In this document: piece after piece, positions 22,864-34,975 of the stretch
How the letters are laid out: each line of letters starts with the position of its first letter
Numbering within the stretch: the first letter of the stretch is position 1
NCBI RefSeq assembly: GCF_003576645.1
Contig: NC_044917.1
Span: forward strand, 12,161,080 to 12,225,079
Length of the DNA: 64,000 nt
DNA from: Ipomoea triloba
Taxonomy: Eukaryota > Streptophyta > Magnoliopsida > Solanales > Convolvulaceae
Direction of reading: 5' to 3'
Translations under genes and position numbers: made by a program
The notes under the pieces: generated by a model
The model's input: the letters and a program-made list of their open reading frames with translations, nothing else
What the model was told of the DNA's origin: nothing
The model's database searches: none

Positions 22864-23106
22864 AACATATGCAATAGACGCAATCACAATACCCAATTCC
22901 TTAGTTTGGTCCAAGTTAGTCAGATAGTCGACACATTGGTTCTGTTCTCTCAAAATGTGGAAGATTTTTTCGCTTGTCATAAGTCTAAGTAGTTGCTTGC
23001 AATCTATGAGAAGAACCCCTATCTTTGGTCTGGCCTTCTCCGATCCCGTGAGTGCGTTAACAACAGTTTCCGAGTCAATTTCCACATCTACCCCATTAAG
23101 TCCCAT
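22864..23106 (-). pseudogene. LINE RNase H-like fragment, left arm copy
   Basis: The minus-strand frame has 'GVDVEIDSETVVNALTG', 'LIDCKQLLRLM' and 'ILREQNQCVDYLTNL', which match the C-terminal RNase H-like domain of plant LINEs. The N-terminal part and the RT are absent. The mirror copy is at 25439-25681. Confidence 0.75.
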
Positions 23107-23284
23107 GTTTTTTTACCAATTTGAGACCCTCCTTGAGACCCTAAAGTTGGTGGTAATACAAATCTTGACGGTTGTAAATGCGAAAAACTTGAATTGTATA
23201 TATTCAAAATTTAAAGTATCGGTTACAATGAAGTATATGTATCAAACGAAAAAGGGGTACAATCTCTGTATAGAAGTCCTCTGA

Positions 23285-23525
23285 TTCTCTACTAGAAGTA
23301 TGCTGATCGGAAGTGTATCGAATTTGGAGTATGTTGAATTGGAAGTGTGCTGAATTCGGAGTATGCCGAATTGGAAATGTGCCGAGTTGGAAGTATGCCA
23401 ACTGTACCGAGTTCAGAGTATGCTGAACTGGAAGTGTCCCGAGTTGGAAGTGTACCGAGTTCAGAGTATGCTGAACTGGAAGTATGCCGAGTTGGAAATA
23501 TGCCGAACTGAAAGGGTTCGTATCC
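23285..23525. repeat. Minisatellite of ~20-bp units, left arm copy
   Basis: Repeated words such as 'tatgccgaactggaagtgt' and 'ccgagttggaagtatgctga' recur about every 18-20 bp. Translated products are repetitive and not protein-like. The mirror copy is at 25020-25260. Confidence 0.8.
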
Positions 23526-24182
23526 CTCGATGCAAATAAATTGCAGGTATGTTCCGGACAATATCCTGGCAATATTTCGGCAGAGCTTCGGTATGCAAAT
23601 ATTCAGAGCTCCAAAGTCTTCTAATCTTCAATTCCTTCCAACCTTGAAATGTCTTTCCCTTGAAAATGAAACCAGTATTTATAGTGGTGAGGAAGTAAGA
23701 AAAATCTAACAAACCCTATCCCTGGAATTTAATTTAATATTTTGAATTAAATACTGGGAATGTATAGGGACAACATTATGTCCAGGTTCATCATTTCATA
23801 TTTTCGAACCAATTTATAATATCCACAATTTCCTCAAAATTATATAATCCACACATAATTCTTGATGGGCCAAAACTATGTCAAAACCCGTCAATTCAAA
23901 CGGCCCAATTGATCCAATAGTCTGGTCCAACTCAATTAAATATATTCCTTGAATTTGGGCCAGCAGCTCAGCAACAATTACTTTAAATTAATTAATTAGA
24001 CCAACCAATAATTTATTGGGCTATTTAATCAACCCAATTAAATAAATATCAGCCCAATTTAATTAATTAAAGCAATTAATTTAACAACCGATTATTCGTC
24101 ACGGCCCAATAACATCCTTTAAATTTTCGATGCTTACAACGGTGAATCCACTAATCCATCTCCCATCATGGTCCTGAATAAG

Positions 24183-24362
<180 letters not shown>

Positions 24363-25019
24363 CTTATTCAGGACCATGATGGGAGATGGATTAGTGGATT
24401 CACCGTTGTAAGCATCGAAAATTTAAAGGATGTTATTGGGCCGTGACGAATAATCGGTTGTTAAATTAATTGCTTTAATTAATTAAATTGGGCTGATATT
24501 TATTTAATTGGGTTGATTAAATAGCCCAATAAATTATTGGTTGGTCTAATTAATTAATTTAAAGTAATTGTTGCTGAGCTGCTGGCCCAAATTCAAGGAA
24601 TATATTTAATTGAGTTGGACCAGACTATTGGATCAATTGGGCCGTTTGAATTGACGGGTTTTGACATAGTTTTGGCCCATCAAGAATTATGTGTGGATTA
24701 TATAATTTTGAGGAAATTGTGGATATTATAAATTGGTTCGAAAATATGAAATGATGAACCTGGACATAATGTTGTCCCTATACATTCCCAGTATTTAATT
24801 CAAAATATTAAATTAAATTCCAGGGATAGGGTTTGTTAGATTTTTCTTACTTCCTCACCACTATAAATACTGGTTTCATTTTCAAGGGAAAGACATTTCA
24901 AGGTTGGAAGGAATTGAAGATTAGAAGACTTTGGAGCTCTGAATATTTGCATACCGAAGCTCTGCCGAAATATTGCCAGGATATTGTCCGGAACATACCT
25001 GCAATTTATTTGCATCGAG

Positions 25020-25260
25020 GGATACGAACCCTTTCAGTTCGGCATATTTCCAACTCGGCATACTTCCAGTTCAGCATACTCTGAACTCGGTACACTTCCA
25101 ACTCGGGACACTTCCAGTTCAGCATACTCTGAACTCGGTACAGTTGGCATACTTCCAACTCGGCACATTTCCAATTCGGCATACTCCGAATTCAGCACAC
25201 TTCCAATTCAACATACTCCAAATTCGATACACTTCCGATCAGCATACTTCTAGTAGAGAA
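25020..25260. repeat. Minisatellite of ~20-bp units, right arm copy
   Basis: Reverse complement of 23285-23525, with words such as 'cttccaactcggcatac' and 'ttcagcatactctgaactc'. No difference from the left copy was noticed. Confidence 0.8.
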
Positions 25261-25438
25261 TCAGAGGACTTCTATACAGAGATTGTACCCCTTTTTCGTT
25301 TGATACATATACTTCATTGTAACCGATACTTTAAATTTTGAATATATACAATTCAAGTTTTTCGCATTTACAACCGTCAAGATTTGTATTACCACCAACT
25401 TTAGGGTCTCAAGGAGGGTCTCAAATTGGTAAAAAAAC

Positions 25439-25681
25439 ATGGGACTTAATGGGGTAGATGTGGAAATTGACTCGGAAACTGTTGTTAACGCACTCACGGG
25501 ATCGGAGAAGGCCAGACCAAAGATAGGGGTTCTTCTCATAGATTGCAAGCAACTACTTAGACTTATGACAAGCGAAAAAATCTTCCACATTTTGAGAGAA
25601 CAGAACCAATGTGTCGACTATCTGACTAACTTGGACCAAACTAAGGAATTGGGTATTGTGATTGCGTCTATTGCATATGTT
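25439..25681 (+). pseudogene. LINE RNase H-like fragment, right arm copy
   Basis: Same protein-level blocks as the left arm copy, on the plus strand. The two frames diverge only at their 3' ends near the CA/TA microsatellite. Confidence 0.75.
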
Positions 25682-25702
25682 TTAAAAATACTAGTGTACA
25701 CT

Positions 25703-25748
<46 letters not shown>

Positions 25749-25899
25749 CATGGTTGCAGTAGGCGCTAGGTGCTAGTCGGGCGGTAGACTAGCTAGCGCC
25801 TAAGCGGTCTAGGCGGCGCCTATGCGGTACCTAAGCGGCGACCTATAAAAATAAAAAATTAATTCATGTGTGTGGGTGTATGTCATATATTACATTATA

Positions 25900-25938
<39 letters not shown>

Positions 25939-26239
25939 TACTTCTCTTAGCTTACTTATATAAATAAATGAATTTAAATATATATAAATATAGTAATAAA
26001 ATTAACAAGGCCAACTCGCTCGAGTTAACTCGGCTAACTCTGTCGAGTTGGGCGAGTTAACTCGGCCAAATTCGGCCCAGTCGGTCGCCAACTCAGCCTA
26101 GTCGGCTGAGCTAGGCGCTAGGCGGCTTCCTAGGCGTCGGCCACCTAGGCGGACGCCTAGGGAGCAATTCACCTCGGTCTAGGAGCGCCTAGCGCCTAGG
26201 CAGGTGCTTAGGTGGCCTAGGTGGGAATTTTTGCAACAG
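25749..26239. mobile_element. hAT-like CCTAGGCG-rich MITE, right arm copy
   Basis: Starts CATGGTTGCAGTAGGCGC and ends with '...tttttgcaacag'. It mirrors 22311-22799 with a few 1-bp indels, for example in 'ggcggacgcctaggg'. Confidence 0.7.
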
Positions 26240-26269
26240 TTTATATATATGTATATATATATGTATATG

Positions 26270-26308
<39 letters not shown>

Positions 26309-26342
26309 ATATCCCTTTTTTTTAACTAAACAATTGCGTCTA

Positions 26343-26694
26343 TTGCATAAAACCATGGACTCGGGGGCCGGGTCCACCTTGCAAGGTGGGCCCATGTCCA
26401 TGTTCACAATTTTACAACTCTATGTTCATAATTGTAAAAGTTCACAATTTTTGAACTCTATATTCACAATTGCATAACTTTATATTCACAATTTCATAAC
26501 TCTATATTTAATAGTATAACACAAATTTTTAATCTATATAACAAAATTGTGAATATAGAATTTAAAAATTGTGAATATTGAGTAACGTAATTTTATATAT
26601 TAAGATCTAAAATTGTGAACATAGAACTTTAAAATTGTGAACATGGACTTAGGTCCACCTTGCAAGATGGATCCAGGTCTATAGCATAATTTGC
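26343..26694. mobile_element. Foldback MITE E4 with TTCACAATTTTA internal repeats
   Basis: The left end 'attgcataaaaccatggac' pairs with the right end, reverse-complemented GCAAATTATGCTATAGAC. Both continue with a 'ccaccttgcaaggtgg' block and 'gtccatgttcacaatttta'. The interior repeats 'ttcacaatttTaNaactctat' several times. The architecture is the same as E1-E3 (GCAAWTT ends plus internal satellite). No clear target duplication was seen. Confidence 0.6.
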
Positions 26695-27148
26695 CGAAAA
26701 AAGCATAAGGGGCCAAAGCCCTAAAATTCCTACATGGCCTAATATCTAGCCTAACATGAGCAAGGCCCAACTGGGCTACAAACATAAATGAGCCTAGAAG
26801 GTTTACCAAACTAAAAGGCCAAAATAAAATCAGCCCAACTCCACATGATGGCCCATACGGCAAAAACCATCATCCAATTCTCCAATTTAATTTAATGAAC
26901 CTTATTCAGCCCCTTTAATGTCCAGAACCGCAGTCCACTTAAATCCAATGAATTCTTTCAGATTGACCATACGGCCAGGTGCATTTATACGGCCCTTTAA
27001 CCATAATTCCTCCATTCAGCAGCCCAATTCCAATTAGATGCCATCTACGCTATTTTTATTAGCTGCCCAGAATTTTATTCGGCCAATACACCAGACTCTA
27101 GACTTAAATTCAAACTGCCCAGATCCAATCAGAGAGCATACGCTGCTA

Positions 27149-27151
<3 letters not shown>
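26695..27151. other. Unassigned non-coding stretch
   Basis: Rich in 'atacggcc' and 'cagccca' words; no domain on either strand. It may be untranslated retroelement sequence. Confidence 0.35.
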
Positions 27152-27182
<31 letters not shown>

Positions 27183-27350
27183 AGAGAAAAAGCTTAATGC
27201 ATTAAATCATAGAAAGGCAATCAAGTAGCAAAAAGGACGGGCTATCAAATCATTCCTCGCAACCTGACTCAGAAACGGCCTCCCTAACAACAATGTGGGC
27301 GACACAATTCGCAGATCGCTTAGCCAAATAGAAGTGTACGATGCAACCTC
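27152..27350 (-). pseudogene. 5'-truncated LINE 3' end with poly-A tail
   Basis: A T-run at 27152-27181 is the poly-A tail read on the other strand. The minus-strand translation before it has 'LAKRSANCVAHIVVREAVS', the last conserved block of the plant LINE RNase H domain, followed by a stop. The element is cut off at its 5' side near 27350, as is common for LINE insertions. Confidence 0.8.
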
Positions 27351-27609
27351 TTAATACCATGCCATTAAATCCATTCAATTACTTCAAATAATATTCCATG
27401 CAAACAGCCCCACTTTCATTCCACTTCCACTTTATTTATTCATTAATCCATTTCCAGTGACTCCTTTTATCTCAAATCAAACAACAATCAATTAATTTTC
27501 CTCGCCAGACCCTTCATCCTCTCCACTATTTGGACCACTGCTCCCTTCAGATTCCACCCCTTCAATTTGTTCAAAATACCCATCCACCCATCTACAGATA
27601 TAACCCTTA

Positions 27610-27864
27610 GGGGTCGTTTGGTTCACGGAATCTTAGATTACCGCAAGTAATAGGATTACCTGCAAGAAGGTAATGTGAGATTATGGAATGTAAGATTACC
27701 TGATGTGTTTGGTTAAAGTTGTAGGAATATAATATTAACTTGTTTGGTTGAAGGTTATGTTTTAGGTTATATTACATCAATTACATAAATGCCCTCATAA
27801 AAATTGAAAAATGTAAATTGCAAGTTTCTTTTTATTTTTTATAGTTCAAAATTTAATAAGATGC

Positions 27865-27917
<53 letters not shown>

Positions 27918-28320
27918 GAATGCATAAAAGCACTCTTAAGATGCAATTAAACAATTGAGTTTTAATCTTAAGATAGCCTTTTTAATTCTTGCCTTCAGTC
28001 ATATAATAGCCCAATTTTCATCAACCAACCATTCGACCATGACCAGCAACTTAGACCACAACAGCAATTAAAATCAATGCAATTTCAGCAGATGAATAAA
28101 AGAAGGATACTTGAGGGCAATTTTGAAATATTAAAAAGTAATCTCACATTACCTAACAAAAACTTGGTAATCACTTCACCTCAAACATACCCTTGTTTCC
28201 TATGTGGCAGTCATCTTATATTACTTAGCATCTCACATTACCTAAACCAAACATGGTAATCTAATATTACCTTCCTCAGATTACCAAGGTAATGTTAGAT
28301 CCCCTGAACCAAACGCCCCC
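27610..28320. mobile_element. 711-bp Harbinger MITE, TTA target duplication
   Basis: The left end is GGGGTCGTTTGGTTC and the right end, reverse-complemented, is GGGGGCGTTTGGTTC. TTA flanks both sides (27607-27609 and 28321-28323). The outer ~300 bp at the left and ~240 bp at the right match the ends of the 2.9-kb element at 41220-44137. The interior coding part is replaced by a short AT-rich filler. It is therefore a deletion derivative of that family. An (AAT)n run lies at 27862-27915. Confidence 0.92.
27862..27915. repeat. (AAT)n microsatellite inside the MITE
   Basis: About 18 AAT units. A run at the same relative place in the larger family member (41478-41516) shows it was inherited. Confidence 0.95.
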
Positions 28321-28323
28321 TTA

Positions 28324-29066
28324 GAAACATGTATTTGGGTATAACTTCGCAATTTTAACTAATTCAATAATTTGATTGTATTTTTGTACTGTTCCATAAT
28401 AACTTCTTGGATACTTTTTCCTTTTTCATTTTATATTTCTTGTTTGGTAAAGAGAACATTTTGCTTAATTAGTCCTAAATTTAACCTTTATGCTATGTTT
28501 TGGTGGGTAGAAATTACTTGGAAAATTCGTTGGCGGTAGATACCCATAATCTTCTTATTACACTTTAATTTAAAGATAGTTAAAGTGGTATTTACTTTTT
28601 CACCTTTGTTAGGTGCAAAAATATTTGATAGGATATAAAGGTTCAAACCACCCACAGTTAATTACTTTGTGCTGTCTTTTCTTTCTTGCATTTTCAACCT
28701 ATTTAAACACTGCACAGAATAATACATATTTAAATGTCTAAGAATCTGTAGCGTACTACTTTAACGTGTCATTTCTAAATCGAGTCAGAAGATTATATAG
28801 ATTTTTGACTAAATGATTGCGTGTAGATGTTCAAGATGTAACATTATGTATATTTTTGACTAAGTGATTGCGTTTAGATATGCATAGTAGTAATTAATTG
28901 TAATCCCAACAAAACAGATTGGGAAATTTGGTAAGGTTGCGATAAGTTTTTCCAAAATTTGTGTCTAATCACAACCATCCCACTTAAAATTTCAATGCTA
29001 TAAAGTATAAAATTTGATATAAATGACAAGCATTATCTGATCAGCTAGTTGGAGATTGATATGACA
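28324..29066. other. AT-rich stretch, nothing recognised
   Basis: No ORF, RNA gene or repeat family was identified. A 'gattgcgt.tagat' motif occurs twice near 28810-28880. Confidence 0.45.
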
Positions 29067-29075
29067 ATGAAATAT

Positions 29076-29481
29076 GAGTTAATTTCATTTTTGTTCTAAA
29101 TTTATAGGTCACAGTTCACTTTTAGTCATTTTTTAATCAGAAAATTCACATTTGGTCATATTATTATTATGTCATGATTATTTTTTGTCATCTATCAACA
29201 AAATGGTTTTAATGTCGTTAAAAACAAAGACATTCTGGTCTTCAGTTAAACATTTTTTCAAAAAAAAAAAAAATTAACATAAAAATATAGCGGGGTCAAA
29301 TCACTTTGTATAAAAAATGATCGAAATGTCTTTGTATTTAACAACATTTCAATGATTTTGTTGACGGAGGACCAAAAATGGTTTGCTACAATAATAATAT
29401 AACCAAATGTGAATGTTCTAATAAAAAATGAGTAAAGTGGACTGTTACCTATAAATCTAGAACTAAAAATGGAATCCACTC
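29076..29481. mobile_element. Mutator-like MITE, TTTTTGGTCCTAGATTTATAG family, copy 1
   Basis: Left end 'gagttaatttcatttttg', right end '...aaaaatggaatccactc', with inverted 'tttataggtcacagttcac' and 'gttacctataaatctaga' blocks. The length is 406 bp. The flanks ATGAAATAT and GTGAAAATA match only partly. Better-preserved copies lie at 34413 and 50219. Confidence 0.75.
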
Positions 29482-29574
29482 GTGAAAATAATCATTTAAT
29501 TACATCAAGTGTGGTAATAAAATCAATCAATTAAATTAGAATAATAGAGTTTGGGAGAATCAAACTTCCGACAA

Positions 29575-29690
29575 TAGGTAAATTTTTTTAAACACAAAGA
29601 GTCAATACCGCCTGACTAAAACCCATGATCTCCTATTTGAGAAAAGTTACTTCATGCCACTTGACCACAAGGTTATTGGCACAAAATTTT
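29575..29690 (-). repeat. tRNA-derived SINE
   Basis: The minus strand reads 'aaccttgtggtcaagtggca' (A-box region) and 'gatcatgggttttagtc' (degenerate B box). This is an Au-like SINE head. Confidence 0.6.
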
Positions 29691-30174
29691 CTTATCTTAA
29701 TTTAACACGAATAATATATCTGATTAAATTGACAATTATTGTTTTTATACAACGTAAAGTGACAATTAAATTTTTATTTGAAGTATAAATGTCTTAATAG
29801 AAAATCACATTTTACCTCCTCAATTAGTTTCAACTTTCAAATTATAAATGGCATATCCCATTCTTTTTTTTTTTTAAATAGTTATTTAATTATTTACCAA
29901 GTTGTAAATGTATAATAACATTCGAAAGTAGGGTTTTTGTAGGACATTTTTGTAACTTTCAAGTCATCAATCTTTTTCTTTGTCGCTAAGCTTCAATTTC
30001 ATAACATAGACACATAGTTGCAACTTCTCATGTTAACAACAGAAGTTTGGACTTAGGGTTTGTATTTGCTATTGATACTATTTTGGTAGGTAGAGGGCGA
30101 AAGCTAAGTGAAAGGGAAAATTTTGAGAACTTGGAAACTACACAAATCTCTTCATAAACTCCTATTGCTAAATG

Positions 30175-30285
30175 GAATTGGTCAATGACCTTGTGGTTAG
30201 GTGGCATAGCTGTGGCCCTCTTAAGTGAGAGGTCACAGGTTTGATTCCAAGTAGAGGCGTGAGACTACAGTTACGATTTGTCAAA
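30175..30285 (+). repeat. tRNA-derived SINE
   Basis: 'gaccttgtggttaggtggca' forms the A-box region. 'ggtcacaggtttgattcc' forms the B box. It continues to 'gaggcgtgagactacag'. No poly-A tail or duplication was identified. Confidence 0.7.
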
Positions 30286-30289
30286 TAAT

Positions 30290-32270
30290 TAATATATATA
30301 TATAATTGAGGGATGGTGTGACATTGACTTTTTTTTTTTTTTTTTACTGTAAATTTCCTTCACACATACACTGGAATATGGTTAAATTAAAGTTGATAGA
30401 TGTTGAATTCAAAAGTTATATTTAAATTGAATTTAAACTACCAATAATGAATAAAGTCGTCATTAATCATTATGAGAAATACAATTTTTATGGGAGAGAA
30501 ATAGAATATTTTTTCAACATTTTGATAAAGACAAAAGGTAAATTAAAATAAGATGGCATGATTTTTTTCAACTTAGTTAAAAATTTCAAGTTTGAGATCT
30601 GAAAGTCTTGAGGTCATGTACATAAGACTTTGACTAGTTGATGACACTTGTAGTTTGACCAAAAAAAATTATGCATATCTGATTATCTGATCAATACTTC
30701 TTAACTTTTTCATGCTGATTTAAGCCACATGATACGAGTTTCCCTAAATCAAGCCTAACCAGTCACGACATATTGTTGATATTGATTGAGTCGGAGGGAC
30801 TTTCAGTGATTGGCTAAGCCTAAGGCACTAATGTCGTGGTGAAGGAGGTCCTACTATATTATACTAGATTGAAAATTGGTTAATATTAGTAAATTATTAT
30901 ATGTATTTATTTCAAACAACACGATTTTAGCCTTCCTAAGCTATTCATTTGTGTTTAGACACACACATACATATATACACATACACATATACATATATAG
31001 GTATTAGATCATATGAGAACAAGTACTTAGAAGAAAACAAAGAACCAATCTCAGACTTGCATCTAGAAAAATCTGACGGATTATATCATATTTTTTTAAT
31101 GTGGTGGAATATTTGTAATTATCACCAACTTTACTATGCAAACTTGAACACTAAAATCTGCATTTCTCTTAGTTTTGCAAGTTTGCACATTTAGTGTTAA
31201 AAGATTGCACTTGCAAAAATCTGAAAGTGCATTGCATCTAGGGTTAGGATTTTAGAGTTTATGACAAAGTTTTTATTTTTGCTTAGTTTATGTGTTCACT
31301 TTTTACTGTTTAGAATCTAGCATTTACAGTTTAGATTTAAAATTTAGCTTTTTAATTAATTTTTAAAAAATTATCCTAGTTTGCATATTTAGTTATTACA
31401 AATATCATATTTAACTCTTCAAGTTTGCAAAGTATAGTTGACAATAATTACGAAATACCACGCATTTTTTTTAAAAAAAAATTATATGATCCGTCCGATT
31501 TTTATAAATGTAAGGCTGAGATTGGTTCTTAATTTTTTCCTAGAGGTGTGTTACGTTCTTGTGGGATCATAAGCCTATACATACATACGTATATAGGATG
31601 TGACATTCCCTCAAGGAGAACCATAGAGGTGCCAACTGAACACAATGTGTTTGGTACTTAGAATGTTATTTTGTTATAAGAGAAATGTATATATGAAGAT
31701 TTATTGAGAGAATTTGAGAAAATTTTATGAAATAACCAATACACCCTTTAATAATATGGAAATTCAAAATAAATTGTTAATATTAACAAAATCTATAAAT
31801 AATGAATTGAAACTGCCACTTTCAATATAATTAAATAGAAAATTTTATATAGAATAATAATTAATGGACTGGATATCTACAATTTATGTATAACTAATTG
31901 ACTACTAATATGTTTTCAAAAAAAAAATTGACTACTAATATAGTCATTTTTCTTTTAAAACTTTTTTTAAATACTACTTACTTTGTCACAATATTTATCG
32001 TCATTTTTCCTTTTAAGACTTTAATTACAAGATAACTTTTCAGTTAAATTTGCTCATCTTTAATTTAATTTACATTTTATGTGAACATTGCACAATGCAC
32101 AATTGCGCCAACATGCGATTAGTACACAAGTAGGAATTATCGCTTTTATTCCTATCACTTCGACTCACATGTGGAAAGTTGTGTTATAAATAAATAAATA
32201 TAAAATAATAAAATTGTATTTGGGACTAATAATTTAAATTTTTAATCGATTTAGATCAATTCTATTATAT
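30290..32270. other. AT-rich stretch without genes
   Basis: No coding sequence. An inverted pair, 'aaaatctgacggattatat' near 31070 and 'ttatatgatccgtccgattt' near 31482, encloses about 430 bp with 'agtttgca' words in both orientations. This may be a foldback element, but the ends are not sharp. Confidence 0.4.
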
Positions 32271-32276
32271 GCCGAA

Positions 32277-32376
32277 GACCTTGTGATCAAGTGGCATCTA
32301 GTGTCTTGATTAACACTCTCACATGGATGATGGGAGTGGGTTCGAGCCTCAAAGTCAGTAGTACTCAAAAAAAAAA
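32277..32376 (+). repeat. tRNA-derived SINE with poly-A tail
   Basis: 'gaccttgtgatcaagtggca' is the A-box region and 'agtgggttcgagcctc' the B box. It ends in 'gtcagtagtactc' followed by an A-run. The tail matches fragments at 16236, 34830, 40210 and 54214. It is the best-preserved SINE of the window. Confidence 0.8.
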
Positions 32377-32396
32377 GAACAATTTTGTAATATAAA

Positions 32397-33368
32397 CTAT
32401 TATTTTTGCCCGCGCGTTGCACGAAATAGATTTACTATAATCTGTTAAGAATATTTATATCAATATACAATTATGTAAATTATAACATCGAATATTATAT
32501 AATGCAGTTTGAAGAATTGAGTTTGATCGATTATGTTTTTTGATGTTATTATTTGTTGAATTTGAGCAAATTATTGCTCAATTAATAGCCTCTGTGTGTG
32601 TGTGTGTGTGTGTGTATTGGCTCATATGTGGTTTGGAGCTCCCATGCGGTCGCGTGACTGTATTTTTATCGTCGGATTGGAGTAATCTAATGTTGACAAG
32701 ATAATCTTAGTGTTTAGAAAATTGTAATTCGCGTATGTTAAGTGGAGGGTGTTATGATAATTTTAGTATCTATATTACGTGAATTGAAATTGTGCATTTT
32801 AGTACATGGTGTGGTGCGTTTTAATACATGTTGTGGTGCGTTTTATTATGTATGTTGGTACATTTAACTATGTTGTGGAATGATGTGTTATAATATTAAA
32901 TATTATACAATTATTAAATATTAAATATATTTCCTCAAAATTGATTTTCATTCCTTATCCTATTTTATTTATTGATATTTTTAATAGACACCATTTAAGA
33001 ATGAATATATTCTATATTTATTGTTCATATATCAATTGCTTGGTCGTGATCCGCTAGCATATTCTTAAAATATTATAATTATTGTACATAATAATTTATA
33101 GGAACTGGATGTGTGTGTGTTAATAACGTATTATTGATGTTATTAACGTGAATTTGCAAAGAATAAAATAAATGATAATTTCCTTATTGGTGTAGACTTA
33201 TTGGAAACAATATTACCAATTAATAAATATAATTTAATTTCCATATAACAATTTTTTTACCAATTAAGCTTTATTAATTATTTTACCAATAAATTATGTA
33301 ATTAATATTAATAAAAGTTTGAGCGGGAAAATTTGGGAGAACAATTTTACTTTTATATATAGTATAGA
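32397..33368 (-). mobile_element. Non-autonomous Helitron, minus orientation
   Basis: On the minus strand the element starts at 33368 with TCTATACTATATATAAAAGT, preceded by A. It ends near 32397 with 'cgtgcaacgcgcgggc' followed by 'aaaaataatagt'. A TC...TATAC start and a GC-rich GCAACGCGCGGGC block just before the 3' end are typical of plant Helitrons. The terminal tetranucleotide reads ATAG rather than CTRR, so the exact 3' base is uncertain. No Rep/helicase coding is present. Confidence 0.6.
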
Positions 33369-33382
33369 TTTTTTGAAGCTAA

Positions 33383-33960
33383 GGATGCGTTTGGTAACCC
33401 GTAAAATGACTTTCGGAAAATGTTTTTCTAGTTTTCGGTGTTTGGCAACGTCCGGAAAATATGGTCAACGGAAAATATTTTCCATTGACCAAGGAAAATC
33501 AGTTCATCTTTCTAGAAAATGACTTACAAATTTCTTTTCCATAAGTCATTTTTCAGAATCACCAAAATTGTCGTTTTGCATGTTCTCGGCCAAAACCAAG
33601 CCTTATCACCCATGGCCGTGGACCAAGGAGGTGGGAAAACTACCGGAAACCACGGGAAACCATACAAGTTTTCGCCTGAAACCTGTGCTACTTTTTTATT
33701 TTTTTATTTTTATTTTTTTTAATTATATTTTTTTAATAAATAATATTATTTTAATATTATTATAATTTTTTATATTTTAAATAAAATAATTACAATGTTT
33801 AATTATATAATTCTACCCATTTTCCAGAAAATGAACTAAACACACAAAGATAATTTTCCATAATATATCCAAACACTGGAAATGAAACTGTTTTCAAAAA
33901 ATAACTCATTTTCTCGAAAACAATTTTCAAAAGTCATTTTCCTGCTTTCGAAACGGATCC
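33383..33960. mobile_element. Tourist-like MITE, TAA target duplication
   Basis: The left end is GGATGCGTTTGGTAACCC and the right end, reverse-complemented, is GGATCCGTTTCGAAAGCAGG. Both lead into 'aaaatgac.ttcggaaaatg' type sequence. TAA flanks both sides (33380-33382 and 33961-33963). The length is 578 bp. Confidence 0.75.
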
Positions 33961-34412
33961 TAAGCTAAATATGTAAATGTCCTAGAATTAGGTCCCTTGA
34001 TTGGGACGAGATGTACGGTGCCTGCCGTGCCTCGTAGCCACTACCACACAAATGGTTGCTTCCTTGACAGACCCATTCAAGTGAACATATGGTAAATGCT
34101 TGAAAAGGGTCAGGAAACAACACTTTTTGAGTGGAAATGGTAAGAAAAAAACCTAACGAATTCTTTTGAGTGAATTGAAATTAAATTATAAGGATGATAT
34201 ATATGTACATTTTAAGCCGATCAAGGATTTTCCCACTTCTCTAAAGAAGAAAAATAGAGAGTTTATTGTGCACATCTTTAAATAATGATTGCGAATTTCT
34301 TCTTGTTGTAAAGGAAAAAAATGGGAGAGTTTTGGTCCTTATAAAAAAGATATAAGAGTAGTTATCTTCAGGTGGCTTGATATTGATCATCTAGGAATCT
34401 ACGATTTATTTG

Positions 34413-34808
34413 GAGTTAATTTCATTTTTTGTTTTAGATTTATAAGTGACAGTTCACTTTAAGTCTTTTTTATTACATTCACTTTTGGTCCTAATATTAT
34501 TGTGGCATGAGCATTTTGTGTCCTTTATCAACAAAACAATTTAAATATCGTCAAATACAAAGACGTTTTGGTCTTCAATTATAATTTTTTTCAAAAAATA
34601 AACATAAAAAATATAGCGGGTCAACTTATTTTGTATAAAAGAGATCAAAATGTCTTTGTAATTAACGATATTTCAATAATTTTGTTGATGGAGGTCTAAA
34701 AATGGTCATACCACAACAATACTAGAACCAAATGAGAATATTCTGATAAAAAAAGAACTAAAAGTGGACTGTCACTTATAAATCTAGAATAAAAAATAAA
34801 ATTAGCTC
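34413..34808. mobile_element. Mutator-like MITE, same family, copy 2, perfect 9-bp duplication
   Basis: Left end GAGTTAATTTCATTTTTTG, right end '...aaaataaaattagctc', 396 bp. It is flanked by perfect ATTTATTTG repeats (34404-34412 and 34809-34817). The arms are complementary through 'gtttagtttataagtgacagttcac'-like blocks (interrupted). Confidence 0.88.
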
Positions 34809-34829
34809 ATTTATTTGGCAGGTGGGTTT

Positions 34830-34975
34830 TTTTTTTTTTTGAGTTCTACTGACTCAGTTACAATGTAATATCTGTTCATAACTACTTTCTCAACCTACTG
34901 AAGCACAAAGAGTCAACAGATACCTCCACTAAGGCTCGAACCCACTCCCTTCCACCTGGTGGGATTTAGTTAAAT
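34830..34975 (-). repeat. SINE with poly-A tail, minus orientation
   Basis: A T-run near 34832-34843 is followed by 'gagttctactgactcagtta', the family tail. 'ggctcgaacccactccc' is the B box on the minus strand (near 34935). The A-box end is missing. Confidence 0.6.

Noticed and set aside
30175..30285. Possible tRNA gene because of A and B boxes
   Set aside because: No cloverleaf with paired acceptor stem; the sequence matches a SINE head repeated elsewhere in the window.
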